A stretch of DNA of 36,795 bases, from contig JADZBY010000695.1 in the NCBI GenBank assembly GCA_020851855.1, forward strand, positions 1 to 36,795. Reading direction: 5' to 3'. Numbering within the stretch: position 1 is the first letter of the stretch; each line of letters begins with the position of its first letter. Shown in pieces: positions 27,045 to 33,663 of this stretch. The notes beneath the pieces are model-generated. The model was not told the origin of the DNA. It searched no databases and saw nothing but the letters and a program-made list of their open reading frames with translations. The DNA comes from Anaerolineae bacterium. Its GTDB lineage: Bacteria > Chloroflexota > Anaerolineae > Aggregatilineales > UBA2796. A program made the translations under genes and the position numbers.

Positions 27045-28748
27045 TCACTCCTGGCGAGCGTCGCCGGGTTTGCCGGCGGCGCGTGTTGCCGCTTCCGCGC
27101 GCAGGGCCATATCCGCCGGTTTGTTCGGCAGCTCGAGGCGAATCCGCGCCCGCCGCGCGCCCAGCGCCTCGGCAATCTCTTGCACCGTGCCCAGACGGAT
27201 GCTTTGCAGGTCGCCACGGCTCTGCAGGTTGCCGCTCAGCCGGTTCATCAGGCGCTCTGTCTCGGCGCGCTGCGACGTTTCCGTGTACAGACGGGCGTTT
27301 TCCAGCGCGATGGCCAACTGGTTGCCGATCTGCTCCAACACGGCGAGGTCGATGGACACGTAATGCCCGGCTTCGCGGTGCAAGACGCAGTACGCGCCGA
27401 TGGTCCGGCCACCGGCGATGAGCGGCACGATGGCGGCGGCGCGCATCTGCGACGAGGCCAGCAGGCGGTAGTCCGGGTCTTCGGAGCCGCTGATATCGTC
27501 CAGGACGAGCGGCTCTGCCGTGTTGAAGACGAAGCGCAACGCCGCCCGCTCGGTCGGGAAGTCGGCCACGACGGGCATGCCTTCGACGAGCAGGTACATG
27601 TTCAGCGTGGCGCTCTCTGTGTTGCGCAGCGCGACGACGATCAGGTCGGAATCGATGATCTTCTGCGTCTCTTCTTTGGCGATCTGGAAGATGCGGCCCC
27701 GGTCAAAGGTGCTCGTCACGCGGCGGCTGAGTTCGGTGATGCGCTCCAACTGGTTGGCGCGGCTGCGAAGCTCGTCGTAAAGCTGGGCGTTGTGCGCGCT
27801 GATGGCCAGTTGCGCTGTGACGGCGGACGCGGCTTCCAGTTCTTCCGAGGTGAAGTCGTGCACGTCGTAAAAGGCATCCAAGCCGACGCTGCCGATCAAA
27901 CCGCCCTGCACAATCATGGGCAGGATGGCGATGGACTTGATCCCGATTGTCTGCCACAGTTGCCGCTCCGGCCCCAGGTCGACCGCCTTCTCGACGTTGT
28001 TCACGACGACGGGCTGCCGCTGCTCCATCAGGCGCTCCTGGAGCGGGCTGACCATCGAGATGCGTGTGCCCAGGATGCCGTTATCCGGGTATTCGGAGAT
28101 GACCGTGCCGATGCGTTCTTTGTAATCGAAGACGACGATGCCGACGTGGTCGATGCGCAGCGTTTCCACGAGGCTGCGGGCGGCGCGCTTGAGCATCTCC
28201 GGGCTATCCAGCGCCGAGCTAAAATCCCGCGTGACCTCGTACAGCGAGCGCATCATGTCGATTTGCCGGATCAACCGCCCGGTGCGTGGGCTGGGCGCTT
28301 TCAAGTGCTGGAGCATGGCCGGGCCAAGCTGCATGGCCAGTACGGCCAACGCCTGGTCGAGCAGCGCAACGTTGGCCTTCGACTCGTCAATGTAGGCCAG
28401 CATCGCGCCGATGCCATCGTTGCCCACCGCGACCGGGTAAATGCGCGCGTTGGGCATCGTGCCCATCTGCCGCTCGCGGATGACCGGGATGAGCGGCGAG
28501 GACTCGTCCACGATGTTCTGAGCCGAGGCTTCGGCGGGGACCGCGCCCGCCGCGCCGACCTGCAGGCTGACATTGCCGATGACCTGGATGCACTGCACGC
28601 CGCGCACGCCATGCCCCGCAAAGCGCTCGCACAGCATGGTCAGAAACGACGTCACCCAGCCTTCCACGGGCGGGTTGGCGAACGCCTGACGGTTCAATTG
28701 GAGCGAGAGCGAGAGCACGTCTTCGAGCAGCGGGCTAGCTGTGCTCAT
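27045..28748 (-). CDS. Soluble multi-GAF protein
   Basis: 567 aa without TM helices; GAF-like segments around RIDHVGIVVFDYKERIG...GLIGSVGLDAFYDVHDFTSEELEAASAVTAQLAISAHNAQLY and DSDLIVVALRNTESATLNMYLL...TIGAYCVLHREAGHYVSIDLAVLEQIGNQLAIALENARLY; C-terminal EALGARRARIRLELP tail shared with the membrane paralogues. Confidence 0.8.
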   Translation of the reverse strand: MSTASPLLEDVLSLSLQLNRQAFANPPVEGWVTSFLTMLCERFAGHGVRGVQCIQVIGNVSLQVGAAGAVPAEASAQNIVDESSPLIPVIRERQMGTMPNARIYPVAVGNDGIGAMLAYIDESKANVALLDQALAVLAMQLGPAMLQHLKAPSPRTGRLIRQIDMMRSLYEVTRDFSSALDSPEMLKRAARSLVETLRIDHVGIVVFDYKERIGTVISEYPDNGILGTRISMVSPLQERLMEQRQPVVVNNVEKAVDLGPERQLWQTIGIKSIAILPMIVQGGLIGSVGLDAFYDVHDFTSEELEAASAVTAQLAISAHNAQLYDELRSRANQLERITELSRRVTSTFDRGRIFQIAKEETQKIIDSDLIVVALRNTESATLNMYLLVEGMPVVADFPTERAALRFVFNTAEPLVLDDISGSEDPDYRLLASSQMRAAAIVPLIAGGRTIGAYCVLHREAGHYVSIDLAVLEQIGNQLAIALENARLYTETSQRAETERLMNRLSGNLQSRGDLQSIRLGTVQEIAEALGARRARIRLELPNKPADMALRAEAATRAAGKPGDARQE

Positions 28749-29124
28749 TGGGACGCCCCTTCTGGATAAAACCCAGGATTTCGCCGGGAAAACGGTCGAT
28801 GTCGATGGGCTTGGGGATGTAGCCGTCGCATCCGGCTTCGAGGGACTTCTCCCGGTCGCCCTTCATCACGTTGGCGGTGAGCGCCACAATCGGGACGGCG
28901 TCAAGCTCTGGCAGGCGGCGAATCTCGTTGGTGGCGGCGTAACCGTCCATGCCGGGCATGCTGATGTCCATCAGGATCAGGTCCGGCTTGTGTTCCACGG
29001 CGAGGTTGATGCCCTCGTGCGCGTCGCCGGCCTCGATGACTTCCATCCCTTCGGCCATCAGCACCCGTTTTACGAGCAGACGGTTATCGTTGCGGTCCTC
29101 GATGTACAGAATGCGCGCAGTCAT
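28735..29124 (-). CDS. Stand-alone CheY/DivK-like response regulator receiver
   Basis: ILYIEDRNDNRLLVKRVLMAEG, PDLILMDISMPGMDGY, VPIVALTANVMKGDREKSLEAGCDGYIPKPID; no output domain. Confidence 0.95.
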   Translation of the reverse strand: MTARILYIEDRNDNRLLVKRVLMAEGMEVIEAGDAHEGINLAVEHKPDLILMDISMPGMDGYAATNEIRRLPELDAVPIVALTANVMKGDREKSLEAGCDGYIPKPIDIDRFPGEILGFIQKGRPNEHS

Positions 29125-29484
29125 GCCCGAAGCACCCCTTTTCTCGCGCTGGCGCTCGCAGTCCGGCAGAAGGCGTCGGGCCAGCGAGGCGAGTTACTCT
29201 TCGTAAGGGCCGTGCGGGTCAGTGGGAGTACGGCCCATCCAGGCGATCCATACCAGCGCTTCACGTTAACATACCATAGAAATGCTCTCGTAGGCATCAC
29301 GATGTATAAACTATTTGTCACAGCTTTTCTGGAGTGTGCCGCCGCGACGCCTCTACGTTTCATTATACTCACCGCCCGAATCGTAAACCGGTCCACGTCT
29401 CTCAATCCTGTCGCAGTTCCGCGCGTCGGGTAGAATGGACATGTTTATGAATGCTGCCACCCGTGCCACCCGCGAGGCGAGAAG

Positions 29485-29802
29485 ATGCCGTACATTGTCG
29501 TGCTCATCGTCCTGGTCTGGCTGCCCATCACCGGGCTGGCTTATCTATTGCGGGGCCGCTTCTGGCGCGGATTCATCCTGCGCATGGGCATCTCCGTGGC
29601 GGCGCTGGTCGCGCTGGCCGCGCCGTGGATCAATTACCTCACGGCGTCGCGGGTGTGGTATTACGATACGAGCCTCATCCTGGGGCCGACATTCTTCTAC
29701 GCGCCCTTCGAAGAGTACCTGTACTTCCTGCTGCTGCCGATCCTGTGCGCATTGGTCCTGCTCTGGGTCTGGCGGCGCGCCTACCCGGAAGATTTCACGT
29801 GA
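29485..29802 (+). CDS. Lycopene cyclase-domain (CrtYc/CrtYd-like half) membrane protein
   Basis: 105 aa, three TM helices, RVWYYDTSLILGPTFFYAPFEEYLYFLLLPIL matches the W.Y....LG...  P.EE..F....P pattern of heterodimeric lycopene beta-cyclases. Confidence 0.72.
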   Translation: MPYIVVLIVLVWLPITGLAYLLRGRFWRGFILRMGISVAALVALAAPWINYLTASRVWYYDTSLILGPTFFYAPFEEYLYFLLLPILCALVLLWVWRRAYPEDFT

Positions 29803-29808
29803 TGTGCC

Positions 29809-32133
29809 TCACCGCCCCGTGCTGATCCACAGCTGACGCCCGTCGGTGGCGATCTCGACCGTGCCGTCGTAGTCGGTTCGAAACAGCGGCGTCTCGCCTA
29901 GCGCCCGCACGACGGATTCGGCGGGCATGGCGGCCCGGTTGCCCGCTTCGGCAAAGACGACGGCGACCTGCGGACGCAGTCTGGCCAGGAACTCCGGCGG
30001 GTTGGCGCTCGCCGCGCCGTTCGAGGGCAGTTGCACGACCACCGCACCCGCATCGCCGTGCGCCCTGGCGACGTCCGCCGCACGCTCCGCCGTCATCTCC
30101 GCCATGAACAGGAACGTGGCGTCGCCGTGCGCCAGCCGCAGCGCCAACGAGGAGCGCTCCGGGCCGTCGTCGGGCGCGTAGAGCACGTCCAGCCGTACGC
30201 CGTCATCCGTCTGGGCCGAATACCCGGCGCGCACCGGCGCAATCGCCGTGTTCCGGGCGCGCAGCGCATTTTGTACGGCCACCGCCTGCGACTCATCCGG
30301 AATGAGCGCGGCTTGCACGGCGTAGCGTTCCACGAGCGGGCCGAGCGCGGCGGTGTTCGCCGGCTTGTCGCCCGTGATGACGAGCAAATCGAGCGCCCGC
30401 TTGTGAAAGGGCAGCCGGTCGCCCAGCGCAGTCAACAGCCGGGTCGGGTTTTCGCCGCCGTCGATGAGCACGTGCGCGCCGTTGGGCGTCTGGATCAGCA
30501 CGGCGTCGCCTTCGCCCGTGTCCAGGAACCAGACGTGCAGCCTTCCGTCCGGGCGGGAGCGCAGCAGCGCGCCGATCAGGACCAGTAACGCGAGCGCACC
30601 GGCCAGTGGGGCCGCCGTCGGGATGTGCAGCCGGGCGAGCAACTCCCGGCGGCGCTCCGGTGGGCGCGACAGGGTGGCCGTCGCGCCGAACAACACGGCG
30701 TAATAGGCCAACACCGCGCCTGCACTTGCATCGATGGGCAGGCCCGGTCCCGCCGCCGCGCGGATGATGGCCAGCGTGTAGGCCAGCGGCAGGGCCGCCA
30801 TCCAGGCCATGATCTGGCCCAGCGGCAGGATGACCGCGCCGGCTGCCACGGCGAGCAGGCCCAGCGTCATGATCCACGCCTGCGCGGGCGCGACGAGCAC
30901 ATTCACCGGCAGCGCCGCGAGCGAGAACTCCGGGTTGAGCAGCAGAAGCACGGGCAGGACTGTGAGCTGCGCCGCCAGCGTGACGAGCACCGTATCCGCT
31001 GCCAACGCCGCGAAACGCCGCGCGGTGTTCTTGGCGAATAGCCGGGCGGCCAGCGCTTCGGTGAGGCGGCGCATCGGCCCGTAGTACAGGATCAGGCCCA
31101 GTGTGGCCATGACACTGAGAATCAGCCCGGCATCAAAGAGCGCCATCGGGTCGGCCAGCGTGAGCAGCCACGCCGAGGCGGCGAGCGCTGTCAGCCCGTC
31201 CGACTGGCGGCCAAAACGTAGCGCGGCAATGCTGAAGGTGACCATGATCGCGGCGCGCACGACGGGCGGGTCCGCGCCGACCAGGGCGGTATAGGCCACG
31301 ATCCCGGCCAACGTGAGCATGGCGGACGGGACGCGCCCGATCAGGCGCGCCGTCAGCGCAGTGAGCAGCCCGGCCAGCACGGCGATGTTCGCGCCGGAGA
31401 TGACCAGCAAGTGCGCCGCCCCGGTCTGGCGAAAGGCGGCGTCGGTGTCGGGCGCGATGCCGCTGCGCTCGCCGAGGAGTACGCCTGCCAGCAGCCCGGC
31501 GTGAGGCTCCGGCAGCAGACGATTGATCAGGCTGTGCGCCGACTCGCGCACGCCGTACAGCGCGCCGAGCAGCGGATTGCCTTCGCCGCGCGCCTGAACC
31601 GCGACCTCGGCCCGGTACACGACGGTGTACACGCCGCTCCGCGCCAGATAGTCGCGCCACGAGAAGGCATCGAACGCGCCTGGCGTCTGCGGCCATCCAT
31701 AGACGCGCACGCGGTCGCCGTAGTGGTAATCGCCCACCCGGTCGGCGTACACGAGCGCCGCGCCGTGCGCCGGGCGCGCCGATTCGCCCACCGGGCGGAT
31801 CGTCTCCACCTCGACCCGAAGCCGGGTATTGGCGTCGCGCACGTCGGGCGGCTCCGTCACCACGCCGAACAGTACGGCGGGGTTGCCGTCGTTGTACGCG
31901 ACGAGATGCGACTCGTCCAGGATTGGCTGAACGGCAGCATAACGCGCCGCGCCCAGTCCGGCGGCCAGCGCGCACAGCCCGATCAATCGGAGCTTCGCAT
32001 CGCGGCGGAAGAGCACAGCCATTCCCAGCCCGGCCAGGATGGGCAGAACCGGCCACGCGCCAGAATCGAGGGCGAGACGTGAGGCGAAAAAGATGCCAGC
32101 CGCCCAGGCGAGCGCCATGTAGAAGAGGATCAC
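29809..32133 (-). CDS. comEC: ComEC/Rec2-family competence protein with DUF4131, Competence and metallo-beta-lactamase-like regions
   Basis: FSWRDYLARSGVY, GERSGIAPDTDAAFRQTGAAHLLVISGANIAVLAGLL, GADPPVVRAAIM, C-terminal VWFLDTGEGDAVLIQTPNGAHVLIDGGEN. Confidence 0.9.
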   Translation of the reverse strand: MILFYMALAWAAGIFFASRLALDSGAWPVLPILAGLGMAVLFRRDAKLRLIGLCALAAGLGAARYAAVQPILDESHLVAYNDGNPAVLFGVVTEPPDVRDANTRLRVEVETIRPVGESARPAHGAALVYADRVGDYHYGDRVRVYGWPQTPGAFDAFSWRDYLARSGVYTVVYRAEVAVQARGEGNPLLGALYGVRESAHSLINRLLPEPHAGLLAGVLLGERSGIAPDTDAAFRQTGAAHLLVISGANIAVLAGLLTALTARLIGRVPSAMLTLAGIVAYTALVGADPPVVRAAIMVTFSIAALRFGRQSDGLTALAASAWLLTLADPMALFDAGLILSVMATLGLILYYGPMRRLTEALAARLFAKNTARRFAALAADTVLVTLAAQLTVLPVLLLLNPEFSLAALPVNVLVAPAQAWIMTLGLLAVAAGAVILPLGQIMAWMAALPLAYTLAIIRAAAGPGLPIDASAGAVLAYYAVLFGATATLSRPPERRRELLARLHIPTAAPLAGALALLVLIGALLRSRPDGRLHVWFLDTGEGDAVLIQTPNGAHVLIDGGENPTRLLTALGDRLPFHKRALDLLVITGDKPANTAALGPLVERYAVQAALIPDESQAVAVQNALRARNTAIAPVRAGYSAQTDDGVRLDVLYAPDDGPERSSLALRLAHGDATFLFMAEMTAERAADVARAHGDAGAVVVQLPSNGAASANPPEFLARLRPQVAVVFAEAGNRAAMPAESVVRALGETPLFRTDYDGTVEIATDGRQLWISTGR

Positions 32134-32163
32134 GGGCGGAGTCCTTGTCTTGAACAGTAAGTA

Positions 32164-33267
32164 TCAGAGCACGACGAGGTTATCCCGGTGAATGACCTCG
32201 TCGCCAAAGGTATAGCCCAGCACGCTGGCAATGCGCGACGAGCGCACGCCGAGCAACTGCCGGACTTCCGCGCTGCCGTAGTTGGTCATGCCCACCGCGA
32301 TGGGCTTGCCGTCCGGCGCGTGCACCCGGACCACCGCGCCGCGCTCGAACTTGCCGGTGAGCGCCGTGACGCCGACGGGCAGCAGGCTCGCGCCGCCATT
32401 GGCCAGCCGGTCCGCCGCGCCCTGGTCAACCTTGAGCGCGCCGTGCGCTTTTTCGGAGAGCAGCCAGCGCTTGCGGCTCTCCAGGTGGGTGGTCTGCGGC
32501 GCAAAGTACGTGCCCAGGCTTTCGCCCGCCACGACGCGCGGGATGGCGTTGGGCAGGTCGCCGCTGGCGATGACTGTCGCCGCGCCGCTGTGGCCGGCCA
32601 GTTGCGCCGCCTGCAACTTGGTGATCATGCCGCCCGTGCCCAGGCCGGTGGACGTGCCGCCCGCCCGCGCCCAGATGCCCTCGTCAATGACCTCAACGCG
32701 ATGAATCAGCTCGGCGGTCGGATCGGTGCGTGGATCGGCGCTGTACAGGCCGAGCTGGTCGGTGAGCAATACCAGCAGGTCGGCGTCGATCAGGTTGGCG
32801 ACCAGCGCCGAGAGGTTGTCGTTGTCGCCGACCTTGATCTCTTCTGTGGCGACCGTGTCGTTTTCGTTGATGATGGGCACGATGCGGTGCGCCAGCAGCG
32901 TCAGCAGCGTATCGCGCGCGTTCAGGTAGCCGGTGCGGTGCGTCAGGTCGCCGCGCGTGAGCAGGACTTGCGCCACGCGGATATCGAACAGGCCAAACAT
33001 CTCGCTGTAGAGCTGGATCAAGCGCCCCTGACCGACGGCGGCGAGCATCTGCCGGGCGGGCACAGAACGGTCAAAGGCGGGATTATTGAGCGCCTCGCGG
33101 CCCGCCGCAATCGCGCCGGACGACACGAGCGCAATCCACGCGCCCTCGTCGTGCACCTGGACCGCCTGCCGGACGATTTCCAGGATGCGCCGCCGGTCCA
33201 GCCGCCGCGTGCCGCCGGTGAGCACACTTGTGCCGAGTTTGACGATGATGCGTCGTGGTTCAGCCAT
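32164..33267 (-). CDS. proB: Glutamate 5-kinase with C-terminal PUA domain
   Basis: RRIIVKLGTSVLTGG, VSSGAIAAGREAL, AAVGQGRLIQLYSEMF, VPIINENDTVATEEIKVGDNDNLSALVANLIDADLLVLLTDQLGLYSADPR, GTGGMITKLQAAQLAGHSGA. ATG at 33267. Confidence 0.95.
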   Translation of the reverse strand: MAEPRRIIVKLGTSVLTGGTRRLDRRRILEIVRQAVQVHDEGAWIALVSSGAIAAGREALNNPAFDRSVPARQMLAAVGQGRLIQLYSEMFGLFDIRVAQVLLTRGDLTHRTGYLNARDTLLTLLAHRIVPIINENDTVATEEIKVGDNDNLSALVANLIDADLLVLLTDQLGLYSADPRTDPTAELIHRVEVIDEGIWARAGGTSTGLGTGGMITKLQAAQLAGHSGAATVIASGDLPNAIPRVVAGESLGTYFAPQTTHLESRKRWLLSEKAHGALKVDQGAADRLANGGASLLPVGVTALTGKFERGAVVRVHAPDGKPIAVGMTNYGSAEVRQLLGVRSSRIASVLGYTFGDEVIHRDNLVVL

Positions 33268-33362
33268 GCTTCTACCCTTGCGCAGCGGCGAATCCCGATG
33301 CCGAGCCGGAGCCAATCGTAGCGCTAGCAGTTTATCCGGACAGGGCGGATTTGACCATCTTC

Positions 33363-33407
33363 ATAACAAAACAAGGCCGGACATCGCGCGGTCACGACAT
33401 CCGGCCT
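33363..33407 (-). terminator. Candidate Rho-independent terminator
   Basis: On the minus strand: ggccggatgtcgtgaccgcgcgatgtccggcc followed by ttgttttgttat. Confidence 0.75.
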
Positions 33408-33436
33408 CGAAGACCTGGGCATTGCACTGCGGCGTG

Positions 33437-33529
33437 CTACTTCTTCTTGCCGCCCTTCTTGGCGGTATCCTTCTCGCCGCCCTTGTCCGCCGTCTTGCCT
33501 TTGGTCGTCCCAGCCTTACCCTTGCCCAT
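33437..33529 (-). CDS. Very small Lys/Gly-rich basic protein (30 aa: MGKGKAGTTKGKTADKGGEKDTAKKGGKKK)
   Basis: ATG at 33529 preceded by GAGGAG Shine-Dalgarno; own promoter-like element upstream and terminator downstream. Confidence 0.6.
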   Translation of the reverse strand: MGKGKAGTTKGKTADKGGEKDTAKKGGKKK

Positions 33530-33584
33530 GCCGCTGCTCCTCTTCTGGAGTCGTCCGCGCACCATCGCACGGATCGTATTTGCT

Positions 33585-33612
33585 ATTGTATGCCAACGCC
33601 GATCCGAGTCAA
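33585..33612 (-). promoter_or_regulatory. Candidate sigma70-type promoter
   Basis: Minus strand TTGACT - 16 nt - TACAAT. Confidence 0.6.
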
Positions 33613-33663
33613 TAGGGCTGCAGGGGGATGCGGCGCTTCTTACCGCATTGTGACGCGCGCGTA

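Noticed and set aside
25863-28769. 968-codon plus-strand ORF antisense to the GAF genes
   Set aside because: Composition is Arg/Gln/His/Asp-rich and lacks any recognisable domain; typical of the antisense frame of high-GC genes. The minus-strand frames encode clear GAF proteins.
29435-29836. Three overlapping plus-strand ORFs (29435-29836, 29451-29825, 29485-29802)
   Set aside because: Only 29485-29802 shows membrane helices and the lycopene cyclase-like P-EE motif; the other two frames are low-information.
33301-33360. Possible proB promoter TGGTCA-17-TAAACT on the minus strand
   Set aside because: Only moderate match to consensus; not strong enough to list as a feature.
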